Of a DNA stretch of 64,000 nucleotides, positions 23,417 to 32,557 are shown piece after piece (within the stretch, counting starts at the first letter, position 1; each line of letters starts with the position of its first letter). Location of the stretch: positions 1 through 64,000 of the forward strand of contig JAHHRX010000008.1 in assembly GCA_020025545.1 (NCBI GenBank), in the 5' to 3' direction. The notes below the pieces were generated by a model, which did not search any database, was not told where the DNA came from, and saw nothing but the letters and a program-made list of their open reading frames with translations. This stretch comes from Oscillospiraceae bacterium. Lineage in GTDB: Bacteria; Bacillota; Clostridia; Oscillospirales; Oscillospiraceae. The position numbers and the translations under genes were made by a program.

Positions 23417-24250
23417 TTGCTGGAAATACCTGAGGCACTGAAATTCAGAATTATGATGTGCCTGCTTATGTCAAACCCCTCCAGCTGTACGGTTACCGAA
23501 ATTTCCCGTACATTAAAGGAAAAGAAGTATACCATCACACGTTTTATGAGCCGCATGGAGCAGGAGGGCTTAATTGATCGTTCTGCTGCGCGTGCTCCGG
23601 TACTGACACAAAAGGGGCGTGCTCAGGCAGAACACTATCAGGAGCGTGTAAGTCTGGCACAGAATTATCTTCTCTATAAGGGAATGGATATGGAACATGC
23701 CAGAGAGGATGCCTGCCTGTGGGCATTATACGGTTCGGATGCGCTGATGGATATGATTCGTAACAGCGATGAACGATATCGGATCAAGCAGGAGTTAAGG
23801 GATAAGAAAAGCTATAACGGTTCCGTATTTTGCAGAAAACTAAAGGATGGTTCCTATACATTCCCTTTTATTATTTATCGGGAGCATGTAAAAGATAATG
23901 ATAACATCTCCATGGCGAACAATGGGTTTGCGCATCCTTGTACACTGCATGTGGAAAACGGGGAAGGCGTGATTCGACTTCGGATACTTCCGATGCTTCA
24001 GAAGTCGGTAGTAAACGGAAAACTGCTGGATGGCAGGGTTACAAAGCTGGAGTATCTGGATTCCGGACGATTTGTGAGTGCGGAAATTCACGGCGAGATG
24101 ATCTCTTTTCCGGCCAGCGTCCTTACTTTTATCAACCTTGGAACAGGAGCAGACCAGATTCTGCACGGCAGTGTGTGCCTTAGGATACAGTGTACCTGCG
24201 GCGGTGCCCATGCGGCGGAGCCAAAGGCGCTGTTTACGATCTTGATTTAG
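23417..24250 (+). CDS. DtxR-fold transcriptional regulator of haem locus, atypical
   Basis: 277 residues. The N-terminal winged helix (~1-65: 'CTVTEISRTLKEKKYTITRFMSRMEQEGLI') and following helices (~75-115) match DtxR/MntR proteins, including the 'A.EDA' helix. The IEH metal-ligand triplet that normally follows DA is replaced by LWAL, so standard Fe/Mn sensing is doubtful. The C-terminal ~150 residues are not the FeoA-like SH3 domain I would expect, and they contain a CTCGGAH motif that could bind metal or haem. The start is TTG 23417 after GGAAGGAAGG. One palindrome lies upstream and the same palindrome covers the promoter of the haem-uptake operon, so it probably represses both. Ligand unknown. 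Confidence 0.7.
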   Translation: MLEIPEALKFRIMMCLLMSNPSSCTVTEISRTLKEKKYTITRFMSRMEQEGLIDRSAARAPVLTQKGRAQAEHYQERVSLAQNYLLYKGMDMEHAREDACLWALYGSDALMDMIRNSDERYRIKQELRDKKSYNGSVFCRKLKDGSYTFPFIIYREHVKDNDNISMANNGFAHPCTLHVENGEGVIRLRILPMLQKSVVNGKLLDGRVTKLEYLDSGRFVSAEIHGEMISFPASVLTFINLGTGADQILHGSVCLRIQCTCGGAHAAEPKALFTILI

Positions 24251-24290
24251 CAATTGTGACCGTGTACAAAACCCCAAAATCGGCGCTGTT

Positions 24291-24320
24291 TTTCCAGCGG
24301 TTAGCGTACGCTAATATAAT
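24291..24320 (+). promoter_or_regulatory. haem-operon promoter overlapped by operator copy 2
   Basis: -10 TATAAT (24315-24320) with a weak -35 TTTCCA (24291-24296). The inverted repeat GTTAGC-GTAC-GCTAAT (24300-24315) fills the spacer and touches the -10, a repressing position. The 156-nt leader that follows shows no clear riboswitch. Confidence 0.65.
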
Positions 24321-24476
24321 CCGGGGCGGGGCTTTTACATATGAAAAGACAGGGGCGGTACGCTCTTATCTTCCATAATAATCCGTTAATACTTGGGAGG
24401 GGTGTGCCCATTACTGAGCCGATCACGGTAAACAAATGAAAAAATCTAACCCCCGGGAGGGGAGAAAGGAAACGAA

Positions 24477-27400
24477 ATGAAAAAAATAGTATCATTTGTG
24501 TTGGCTGCACTTATGGTGTTTACCATGCTTCCTGCCTCTGCACTGGCAGCAGATACAGCGGTTCCGGAGCAGAATTATGCGATCAACACTAACAGCTACA
24601 TGACAAGACTCCGCGTTGATTTGGACAATGAAGCGGAGTTTCAACTGGGTTTTAAAGTCCATTGGGATGGGGAACAGGACAACCGCTTCACCCCACAAAT
24701 GGGCGCACAGCTGCTGCAGAGCGGTAAAATCCAGATCGATGACGGTAAGGTGTGGTCCTTCAGGGAGGCAGAGTTAGACTTTGCAACGGAAGATACCAGA
24801 TCCTCCTTCCATACCTACAACAAAGCCTTTATCAGGGAGTTCTTCGAGAAGGATACATTTCGTATCACGGTGACCACACCGGAAGGCTACACGGTTCAGG
24901 CGGAGAATGTAGAAAACCAGATGTCTGCTGAGGAAAGGACGGCCTTTAAAGCATCCCTTGACACGGGAGTCAAGCCAAATGGTCAATACACCGTAGAGCC
25001 GGTATACACCTACTTAAAGGACAACTGGGGAACGCAGGTCATGAGGATCGACTTTAAAGAGTTCGGCAACAGTACCGGAGAAAAAACGACCTTCCGTGAC
25101 AATGCGGTGATGAAGATCAACGGTCATAGCTTTGGCACTATGAAGTCCATGGGCTTTACGGTGGGGACCTATTATGACTTTGAGCTTCAGGATCTGAGCG
25201 TCATTAAGGATGTGATTCTTTATGACGATCTGAATATTGAGCTGACTGTGTCTGAGCAGACCATCAGCTTTACAATTAAAAATGAATTGACCCCGGAACA
25301 GCGTCAGGAGATTGCCGGAAAAGGACCGCAGACCGATCCCGAAACGGGGACGAAGCCGGAAACACAGGTGGTTACCATTGGTGACAGCAAGGTTATGCTG
25401 CTTAAGAGCAATGATCACGCACAGGAGTCTATGTCCGGCCCCACCATGAAAAAGGATGCACAGCTGATTACAAGTGCCAGCGGCGAACATACTTTGGTTC
25501 TGCACTTTGCGCCTGCGGAAATTATGGATATTCTGGCATATGCCACAAATCTTAAATTGGAGGGCTGTACCACCCAGTTTGTGCTGAGAGAGGATAATTC
25601 CGGTGTTTGCATCGCAAAGATCCCGGCATTTTCGGAGAGCGAAATCATCATTCCCGGTGAGATCTTTTCCTCTGTCATGAACGCGGAGGTGGCTCTGAAG
25701 GTAACAAAGCCTGCTGAAACCTCTGATCTTCAGAAGGCGTTGGAGCAGATGGTTTCCGAAACGGAGGATATGCTGAAAAAGGGTCAGTTCTATGACACAA
25801 CCGTACAGCCGGTACGGGAGGCTTTGGAGGCTGCAAAGAAGCCTGAGGATGCCATCGTGGCATACACCGGGCTTGTAAAAGCGGTGGCGGGTCTGCGCAG
25901 AATCGTGGAAGATCCTTTTGTGGGCGATACCTTGTTCCATATGGAGGCGCTGGACACCTCTGTGATCGGAAAGAAATCACTTGCAAAATATGTAAGGGTC
26001 GAAATTATTGACGGTAAGAAGGTATTGACTGCCCACTATAACAGTTATCTTGACTGGGACGGTCTGATCTATATGGACTCCGCCCGGGTTTTGGATCAGG
26101 ACGGCAGGGAAATTCCTTCCGAGTACCATTTGGATGAAAATAAGAACGGTACGCTTACATTTGAGATGCCTTATGTACCCGGCTCCGGTATTTTTGATAT
26201 TGTGCTGGGCAACGGCAATGTAAATGAGGGCAGCAGAGATAAGTATATCGAGACAAAGCTCCAGATGAACTACGCCACAATTGTAAAAGGCCCCTTCAAG
26301 ACACTGCTGGAGGATGCCGTTGGGCAGTATGGTTACTATACGGATGCCGACTGGAGCACCAGAGTGCCGATGGAGCAGCGGAAGGATGCTTATACATCCA
26401 GCAGCTGGGAGCACTTTGAGAAGACACTGACGCAGTGCAAAAAGAATCTGGAATTGGGCGCGCTCACCCAGAAGCAGATTGATGCATCCGTTAAAGAGCT
26501 GAAGGATGCGAGAATGGCCCTGGTCTATAAGATTAAGGCCGGCAGCGGCAATACAGCCAATGTGGGTACCTCTGCTCTGAATTCTCCCGAAGCACCTTAT
26601 TATCCCAGCGATGCGTATGCGGAATATCCTGAGATCGTAGGCTGGGGCGGCAGTAAGGTGATTTTCGGTACAGATGGTGCCGTATACCGGGTGCTGGATA
26701 ACGGACAGGCCCAGATCGACGGAAAGACGGTTAATACCGGTAAGCTCCTTTTGATGGCGGAGAGCCTGCGTGTGAAAAAACCTTTTGCTTCCGATGCGGG
26801 CAATGTGAGCGTAAGATGGCAGGACAGTCTCCTGCGCAAGTATATGAATGGCGAGTTCTATGCGAATAACTTCTCTGATGTGGAGAAGAAGGCCATTGTG
26901 AAGTCTGTTATCGATTCGTATGATTATCTGGAGGTTGGCTTCGGCCATCCCAGCAAGGATCCGGCTACTGAGATTAAGACTGAGGATTATATTTTTGCCC
27001 CCAGTATGGCTGTGATGAACAGTGAGCAGTATGGCTTTGGTTCCAATGATTCCAGAATCACACCACAAAACTATGCCATGCGGGATGTGCTGCAGGATGC
27101 GCTGGGCGACTATGTTGTAATGGGAGTCAGCCCCAAGGGCCGGCTGAACGGTATGTATGAGCTGAGTTCTCAGAATCTGGAGGCACCTCCCTGCATGTAT
27201 CTGGATACCAGCAAAATTCTCATGACTGTGGATGCGGCGACAGGAATTCCCCAGGGGGTCACTCCCGTAAAGCCTCTGGAAACAAACCTGTGGAAGTTTG
27301 TGATGCACGATGAGACACTGAAGCTGAAGGACTCCTATCAGGCACAGGTCAGCGGCAATACTGTAAGTGTAGATGTGGGTGATTTTAAAGGCCAGTTGAT

Positions 27401-28712
27401 GGCGGTAGTGGTCGAGGGCGATGACTTTGCCAGCGGTACCATCCGGGCCTACGGTAAAATTGATGCTGCGGGCTTTGAACTTTCCGACTTTGATGCAGCC
27501 AAGGAAAAGCTGTATGTGATGGAAATTCGGGATGAGAACGGTAAGACGGCTTATGCTTCCCAGCCTGCGCTGGTGAAGATTGACGAGAACATCGGCTCCG
27601 GAGACCAGCAGAATTCTGAAACAAATCTGGCAGACGGCACCTACAGCGTGGATGTAGCGCTGTGGCACGAGAGCAGTGACAGAGCCTCCATGGGAGACGC
27701 AGCCTTTGCAAACAGCCGCCAGGCAGTGGTCACCGTAAAGGATGGCAAGGTTACCGAGGTTCGTGCGACTACCGGCCCTGTTGCCATGGGCCCCATCGTC
27801 AGTGCAATTACAGAGGTGCAGGTAAATGGCCGGCCGGTAAATATTTTGATGAAAGAAACGCTTACCACCGCGCCTGCCGGTAATGAAGTTGACTACATTA
27901 AGCAGTTTGGCTTCCAGCTGCCCGATGCAGCCCAGCCGGAAAAACTGGAGGGCATCACATATGTTCCCGTACAGTTTAAGGTTCCCGACACCCCCATGGG
28001 TGATAATATGATGGCTGCCCGAATTAAGCTGGATTGGAGCACTGCGGTCAAAAATGACGAGATCGCCCCGGAAAAGCCTGTTGATCCTCAGGAACCCTCA
28101 ATTCCTGAAAAGCCGGAACTGACGGAGCTGGATCTTGAGGATAAGGCCACCGGTATCCGGGTTCATGCGGATAAGGGAGTGTTCAATGAGGAAGTAATTC
28201 TGGTAGTAACCCCCATTGTATCCGGAAAGCAGTATGAGGATGCGGCAAAGTCTCTGGATAGTGTGGGCAAAAAGTTTAAGCTTTACGAGGTCCATTTTGA
28301 AAACCGGAAGGGCGAGGAGATTCAGCCCAATGGTAAGGTGACCGTGTCCTATCCGATTCCTGCGGACTACGATGCCTCCAAGCTGGCTCTGTACAGAATC
28401 AATGAGGACGGCACAAAAACTCTGGTCAGTGGTGTTGTGGAAAATGGCTGCTATCAGGTAGTTCAGAAGCATTTCAGCACCTATGCACTGGTTGAAAAAG
28501 GCAGTAGAACAGCGGGCACTGAACACAATGAAAATGGAAAGCCCAATACGCCGGATACTCCCAACAAGCCCAATACACCCAATAAGCCCGTTGCACCGAA
28601 CAGCGCCCAGACCGGCGACGGCGCTCCGGTGCTGGCATTGGTCAGTCTTGCGCTGGTATCTGCTGCAGCCATTGTGGTGCTCGTGGTAGGTAAAAAGCGC
28701 AGAGTGAAGTAA
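24477..28712 (+). CDS. large NEAT-domain cell-wall haem-binding protein
   Basis: 1411 residues. Signal peptide (cleavage near SALA-A, residue ~24); beta-rich region of unknown type (~30-290); NEAT-like domain (~298-410, with 'QESMSGP'); helical FIVAR-like segments (~415-475 and ~640-690) around another beta domain; a DUF6273-like domain (~716-1040). A clear NEAT domain follows (~1050-1185: 'GTYSVDVALWHESSDRASMGDAA'), then a C-terminal beta domain ending 'KHFSTYALVEKG' (~1213-1345) and a Pro/Asn linker. The end is a sortase-like signal, AQTGD, with a hydrophobic helix and KKRRVK. NEAT domains take haem from haemoproteins and pass it on. First gene of the operon, behind the operator-covered promoter. 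GAAAGG lies 9 nt before the ATG. Confidence 0.85.
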   Translation: MKKIVSFVLAALMVFTMLPASALAADTAVPEQNYAINTNSYMTRLRVDLDNEAEFQLGFKVHWDGEQDNRFTPQMGAQLLQSGKIQIDDGKVWSFREAELDFATEDTRSSFHTYNKAFIREFFEKDTFRITVTTPEGYTVQAENVENQMSAEERTAFKASLDTGVKPNGQYTVEPVYTYLKDNWGTQVMRIDFKEFGNSTGEKTTFRDNAVMKINGHSFGTMKSMGFTVGTYYDFELQDLSVIKDVILYDDLNIELTVSEQTISFTIKNELTPEQRQEIAGKGPQTDPETGTKPETQVVTIGDSKVMLLKSNDHAQESMSGPTMKKDAQLITSASGEHTLVLHFAPAEIMDILAYATNLKLEGCTTQFVLREDNSGVCIAKIPAFSESEIIIPGEIFSSVMNAEVALKVTKPAETSDLQKALEQMVSETEDMLKKGQFYDTTVQPVREALEAAKKPEDAIVAYTGLVKAVAGLRRIVEDPFVGDTLFHMEALDTSVIGKKSLAKYVRVEIIDGKKVLTAHYNSYLDWDGLIYMDSARVLDQDGREIPSEYHLDENKNGTLTFEMPYVPGSGIFDIVLGNGNVNEGSRDKYIETKLQMNYATIVKGPFKTLLEDAVGQYGYYTDADWSTRVPMEQRKDAYTSSSWEHFEKTLTQCKKNLELGALTQKQIDASVKELKDARMALVYKIKAGSGNTANVGTSALNSPEAPYYPSDAYAEYPEIVGWGGSKVIFGTDGAVYRVLDNGQAQIDGKTVNTGKLLLMAESLRVKKPFASDAGNVSVRWQDSLLRKYMNGEFYANNFSDVEKKAIVKSVIDSYDYLEVGFGHPSKDPATEIKTEDYIFAPSMAVMNSEQYGFGSNDSRITPQNYAMRDVLQDALGDYVVMGVSPKGRLNGMYELSSQNLEAPPCMYLDTSKILMTVDAATGIPQGVTPVKPLETNLWKFVMHDETLKLKDSYQAQVSGNTVSVDVGDFKGQLMAVVVEGDDFASGTIRAYGKIDAAGFELSDFDAAKEKLYVMEIRDENGKTAYASQPALVKIDENIGSGDQQNSETNLADGTYSVDVALWHESSDRASMGDAAFANSRQAVVTVKDGKVTEVRATTGPVAMGPIVSAITEVQVNGRPVNILMKETLTTAPAGNEVDYIKQFGFQLPDAAQPEKLEGITYVPVQFKVPDTPMGDNMMAARIKLDWSTAVKNDEIAPEKPVDPQEPSIPEKPELTELDLEDKATGIRVHADKGVFNEEVILVVTPIVSGKQYEDAAKSLDSVGKKFKLYEVHFENRKGEEIQPNGKVTVSYPIPADYDASKLALYRINEDGTKTLVSGVVENGCYQVVQKHFSTYALVEKGSRTAGTEHNENGKPNTPDTPNKPNTPNKPVAPNSAQTGDGAPVLALVSLALVSAAAIVVLVVGKKRRVK

Positions 28713-28729
28713 AAGGAGAAAACAGAATT

Positions 28730-29632
28730 ATGCATACCACAGCCAAACGTTTTATGGCGCTGTGCGGTATGGTGGTGGTGCTCGTCCTGGTGGCGAGCAT
28801 TACTGCTGTACCTGCATTCGCTGCAAGCAATGGTATTTATATTGCAAATGCTGTCCCTCACTATAAACACCCCGCAACCGGTGTTATTGAGGATTCAGGC
28901 GGAGAAGCATCTGCGGTATTAGGCCAGTCCATGACAGAGTCCGCTACATATAGTAAGGCCTTGGTGGAGGTTGATAAAAACGGAAATACCTATGCGACCA
29001 TTCGCCTAAAGATGATGGACAACATTGAAAAGGTTGGATTTCAGGTAGATGGGGTTCCTGTCTCCGCTACAACTATGCAGGAAAATCTGGGAAATAATAC
29101 TGCGGATTTTCGCATGCGTGTGAACAGCGAGGGATCCGTCATTCGCTGCAGTATCTATGTGACGGCTATGGGTCGGGAAGTGGTGTATTATATCACCCTG
29201 TCAAACCTGCAGTCCGGCTCCGGGGATTTTGTTACCAGTGTTGAGGCAGCACCTGCCGAAACGCAGCCGAAACCCCAACCGGAGGAACAGCCAAAACCTC
29301 AGCAGACAAACCCCACACAGCCCAAACCTTCGGAGCCTGAAGCAACGCAACCCAATACGGAAGAACCAAAGCCTGCGGAGAGCACAGCCACAGAACCGGA
29401 GGAGACAGGCATTGCCACAGAAGCCACAGCCCCTGAGACGGAGCCTGTTGCAACAGAGGCGGATGGACTTCAGGAGTTTGATAACTACGGCAATCCTGTG
29501 ACAGACGAAGCACCTCCGGCTTCCGATAACGGTAGCGTGCGCACGGTGATCTGGGTCATTGTGGGCGTTGCTGCTGCGGTCGGTGTGGGCGTAGGTGTCT
29601 GGTATTTGGGATTCTATAAGAAAAAGAAATAA
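28730..29632 (+). CDS. Shp-like haem-binding membrane-anchored protein
   Basis: 300 residues: signal peptide (~1-32), Shp-type haem-binding domain (~35-165), a Pro/Gln/Glu/Thr-rich stalk with repeated 'PKP' and 'EPE' units (~170-265), one membrane helix (~274-292) and a KKKK tail. Residues such as 'HPATGVIEDSGGE' and 'GREVVYYITLS' closely follow streptococcal Shp. Methionines near the two Shp haem ligands are present (in 'GQSMTES' and 'TAMGREV'). Unlike the first gene it has no sorting signal and stays in the membrane, as Shp does. It would take haem from the wall NEAT protein and hand it to the lipoprotein encoded 12 nt downstream. Confidence 0.88.
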   Translation: MHTTAKRFMALCGMVVVLVLVASITAVPAFAASNGIYIANAVPHYKHPATGVIEDSGGEASAVLGQSMTESATYSKALVEVDKNGNTYATIRLKMMDNIEKVGFQVDGVPVSATTMQENLGNNTADFRMRVNSEGSVIRCSIYVTAMGREVVYYITLSNLQSGSGDFVTSVEAAPAETQPKPQPEEQPKPQQTNPTQPKPSEPEATQPNTEEPKPAESTATEPEETGIATEATAPETEPVATEADGLQEFDNYGNPVTDEAPPASDNGSVRTVIWVIVGVAAAVGVGVGVWYLGFYKKKK

Positions 29633-29644
29633 GGGGGCATTCCG

Positions 29645-30532
29645 ATGAATGGAAAGCGAATCCTCTCGCTGCTTCTCCTGCTTGCAATGGCCTTTTCCAT
29701 GGCGGCCTGTGTAGATCAGCATCCCGAGCCAACGGGAGCGTCCGGTGATGGGGGAAATCCCCGCCTGATTGCAACTTCTCCTGCTGTGGCACAGATTTGC
29801 AGTAAGCTGAATCTGGATTTGGTGGGCATTTGCGACACATCGTCTGCCCTGCCGGAACAGTATCAGAATTTGCCACGGGTGGGGGCAGCCATGAGTCCCG
29901 ATCTGGAAATCATCGATTCTCTGGACCCGGATTACATTCTGTCTCCCGCAACACTCCAAAGTGATTTACAGCCCAAATATGCAGGTATTGGAAAGGCTTC
30001 CATCTTCTTAAATCTGAAAAGCGTGGAAGCTATGTATGCTTCCATTGAGGGGCTTGGAAAAAAGTTCCACCGGGAGAGAGAGGCCAAGGTTCTGCTGGAC
30101 GAATTTAATGCCTATATGGAGGCGTTTCAGAAAGAAATAGGGGATCGGAAGGCACCGCGTGTGCTGGTGCTTATGGGACTGCCCGGCTCCTACATCGTGG
30201 CTACTGAATCCAGCTACGCGGGAAGTCTTGTAAGACTGGCAGGGGGCGAAAATGTCTATGGGGATGGAGGCGGTCAGGAATTTTTGACTGCAAACACCGA
30301 GGACATGAAGACAAAAGAACCGGACATTATTTTAAGGACAGCCCATGCATTGCCGGAGGAGGTACGCCGGATGTTTGACAATGAGTTTAAAACCAACGAC
30401 ATCTGGAAGCATTTTGAGGCTGTGAAAAACGGAAAGGTTTATGATCTGGATCCAAGTCTTTTTGGTATGAGTGCAAACTTTGATTATCCGGATGCCCTTC
30501 AGGTCATGCGAACCGTGCTATACGGTGAATAA
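29645..30532 (+). CDS. isdE: haem ABC importer substrate-binding lipoprotein, IsdE-like
   Basis: 295 residues. Lipoprotein signal ending AAC (Cys ~23), then a class III periplasmic-binding fold with a long linking helix. Similarity to Staphylococcus IsdE is strong throughout ('LNLDLVGI', 'PGSYIVATESSY', 'EFKTNDIWKHF'). Both haem ligands of IsdE have counterparts: Met in 'AAMSPDLE' (near residue 83) and His in 'RTAHALPEE' (near residue 238). It therefore probably binds haem rather than a siderophore. Third gene of the operon. Confidence 0.92.
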   Translation: MNGKRILSLLLLLAMAFSMAACVDQHPEPTGASGDGGNPRLIATSPAVAQICSKLNLDLVGICDTSSALPEQYQNLPRVGAAMSPDLEIIDSLDPDYILSPATLQSDLQPKYAGIGKASIFLNLKSVEAMYASIEGLGKKFHREREAKVLLDEFNAYMEAFQKEIGDRKAPRVLVLMGLPGSYIVATESSYAGSLVRLAGGENVYGDGGGQEFLTANTEDMKTKEPDIILRTAHALPEEVRRMFDNEFKTNDIWKHFEAVKNGKVYDLDPSLFGMSANFDYPDALQVMRTVLYGE

Positions 30533-30540
30533 AGAGATAA

Positions 30541-30578
30541 GGACCGCCCCAATGTCCATTTGTGCATTTCGGCGGTCC
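30541..30578 (+). other. intercistronic hairpin between isdE and permease
   Basis: GGACCGCC (30541-30548) and GGCGGTCC (30571-30578) form a perfect 8-bp stem with a 22-nt loop and no T tract. Possible mRNA-stability or processing element. Confidence 0.6.
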
Positions 30579-30598
30579 TGGGAAAGGAAGACTCCTTT

Positions 30599-31600
30599 TT
30601 GATTACGACAAGGAAAAAAGTGATATCTTTTATTGTAACAGCTTTGGGGCTGTGTGGGCTTTTTCTGATCTCGGTCAATACCGGCTCTTTAAAGGTTACG
30701 CCCGGGGAGCTGTTTCAGGGATTATTTGTAAAATATAACCCCAATGTGGCAACGATATACGATTTGCGGTTTCCCCGTATCTTTATTGCAATGCTGGGTG
30801 GTGCAGCTATGGCAGTATCCGGCGTTTTGCTGCAGGCCGTTATGAAAAATCCACTGGCAGATCCGGGGATTATCGGCATCAGCAGTGGTGCCAGTCTGGC
30901 CGCTGTGGTAATTACGGCCTTTTTCCCCACTATGTATTTTTTTACCCCGCTCTTTGCGTTTGCAGGTGGTATGCTGGCATTTTTTCTGGTGTACAGCCTT
31001 TCTTATAAGGGCGGACTGTCGCCTTTGCGGATTATTCTGGTAGGTGTGGCGGTTGACTGTTCCCTGACAGGAATCATGGGGGCATTCAATGCAGGAATAG
31101 GTCCGAATGATTCTAGCGTCACCAGTATTGTGAATGCAAATATCACCATGAAGACATGGGGCGATTTTAAAACCCTTTGCATATATTCTGTAATTGGTCT
31201 GCTGCTGAGTTTTCTGGTTACCAATTCCTGCAACCTGCTGCAGCTGGAGGATAAGACGGCTCGTTCGCTGGGGCTTAATGTCAACGCAAGCCGTATTATT
31301 GTCTCCGCCATTGCGGTACTCCTTGCCAGTATTTCCACTGCAATTATCGGCCCAATCAGCTTCCTCGGGCTGATCGTCCCCCATATTGCAAGACTTCTGG
31401 TAGGCAGCAATCATAAACTGCTGATCCCTTATTCTATTTTATTGGGTGCCTTTACCTTCCTGCTTGCAGATACAGTGGGCAGAACCATTGCCTATCCCCA
31501 CGAAATCAATGCCACGGTGATCATGGCAGTCGTTGGTGGGCCGTTCTTTATTTTACTGCTAAGGAGGTCAAAGCATTCTTATGGCAACGGACGTATTTAA
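30599..31600 (+). CDS. isdF: haem ABC importer permease, FecCD family
   Basis: 333 residues with eight to ten hydrophobic segments and the FecCD/BtuC signatures: 'RFPRIFIAMLGGAAMAVSGVLLQAVMKNPLADPGIIGISSGA' spread over residues ~50-95, and 'GPISFLGLIVPHIARLL' near 250, which contacts the ATPase. Start TTG 30599 follows AAAGGAAG; the alternative upstream frame runs through the hairpin. It overlaps the ATPase gene by 20 nt. With IsdE upstream, the substrate is most likely haem. Confidence 0.92.
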   Translation: MITTRKKVISFIVTALGLCGLFLISVNTGSLKVTPGELFQGLFVKYNPNVATIYDLRFPRIFIAMLGGAAMAVSGVLLQAVMKNPLADPGIIGISSGASLAAVVITAFFPTMYFFTPLFAFAGGMLAFFLVYSLSYKGGLSPLRIILVGVAVDCSLTGIMGAFNAGIGPNDSSVTSIVNANITMKTWGDFKTLCIYSVIGLLLSFLVTNSCNLLQLEDKTARSLGLNVNASRIIVSAIAVLLASISTAIIGPISFLGLIVPHIARLLVGSNHKLLIPYSILLGAFTFLLADTVGRTIAYPHEINATVIMAVVGGPFFILLLRRSKHSYGNGRI

Positions 31601-32357
31601 GATAAAGGGCCTATCCTTTGCTTATGGGAGACATCAGGTTTTGAAGGATCTGAATCTTACCATAAAAGAGGGGGTCATTACTACCTTGATCGGTGCCAAT
31701 GGCAGCGGAAAGAGTACACTTTTTAATCTGATGACGAAGAATCTGAAGCCCCAGCAGGGAGAGATATCCCTGTACGATCAGAACATAAGTCAATGCCATA
31801 TCAAGGAATTTGCAAAGCAGGTAGCGATTGTTCAGCAGTATAATACGGCACCACCGGATTTGACAGTAGGGAATCTGGTTTCTTACGGAAGAACCCCTTA
31901 CCATTCTATGGGCTTTTCCTCCAATCCGGAGGAGGATGAAAAGAAGGTACAGTGGGCACTGGAAATTACAAATACGGTCTCAATCAAGGATAAGCCTGTA
32001 ATCGAACTGTCCGGCGGACAGAAGCAGCGGGTGTGGATTGCCATGGCTCTGGCACAGGGCACGAAGGTACTGCTTCTGGATGAACCCACTACTTATTTGG
32101 ATGTGCGCTATCAGCTGGACATTTTAAGGCTGATCAAAAGGCTCAACCGGGAGTTTAAAATCACAGTCATTATGGTGCTTCACGATATTAACCAATCCCT
32201 TTATTACAGTGACGAGATCGTGGCCATGAGAGACGGTAAGGTGATTGCCCACGGTCTGCCGGAACAAATCATTACCACAGAGCTGGTTAAGCAGGTGTAC
32301 GATGTGGATTTGCAGATTCAAAAGGTAGATGAAAAACCCTTTGTGATTCCGGTGTAG
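31581..32357 (+). CDS. haem ABC importer ATP-binding protein
   Basis: 258 residues of the FecE/FhuC type: Walker A GANGSGKST (~37-45), Q-loop 'VQQYNTAP', signature 'LSGGQKQRVWIAMAL', Walker B 'LLLDEPTTYLD', switch His in 'VLHDINQS'. It powers uptake through the permease. It starts inside the permease gene after AAGGAGG (31562). Last gene with an obvious role in the haem operon. Confidence 0.94.
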   Translation: MATDVFKIKGLSFAYGRHQVLKDLNLTIKEGVITTLIGANGSGKSTLFNLMTKNLKPQQGEISLYDQNISQCHIKEFAKQVAIVQQYNTAPPDLTVGNLVSYGRTPYHSMGFSSNPEEDEKKVQWALEITNTVSIKDKPVIELSGGQKQRVWIAMALAQGTKVLLLDEPTTYLDVRYQLDILRLIKRLNREFKITVIMVLHDINQSLYYSDEIVAMRDGKVIAHGLPEQIITTELVKQVYDVDLQIQKVDEKPFVIPV

Positions 32358-32557
32358 AAGCCCTGTCTGACAAAGGTCTGAGGCTATGGGTATCAAACGA
32401 AGAGCTGGCGGTTTTCCGGACCGATATGTATTTTCTGCCAGACACACGATCTCTGTGGAAAATGAATTCTCCCGATTTGCTGCGGCGGCAACCGCGGGAG
32501 GCTTTTGGACACGCTGAGCAGAAGGTATCCGCTGTATTGTATAGAAAGGTTACACAT
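32358..32557. other. 200-nt gap without recognised gene
   Basis: One frame stays open from just after the ATPase stop to the DUF454 start (about 65 codons, '..SNEELAVFRTDMYFLPDTR..'). It has no ribosome site near any start codon, so I do not call it a gene. No terminator is evident; the DUF454 gene could belong to the haem operon. Confidence 0.4.

Noticed and set aside
32360..32557. Open frame between the haem ATPase and DUF454 genes
   Set aside because: No start with a ribosome site and no recognisable homology; DUF454 begins with its own ribosome site.
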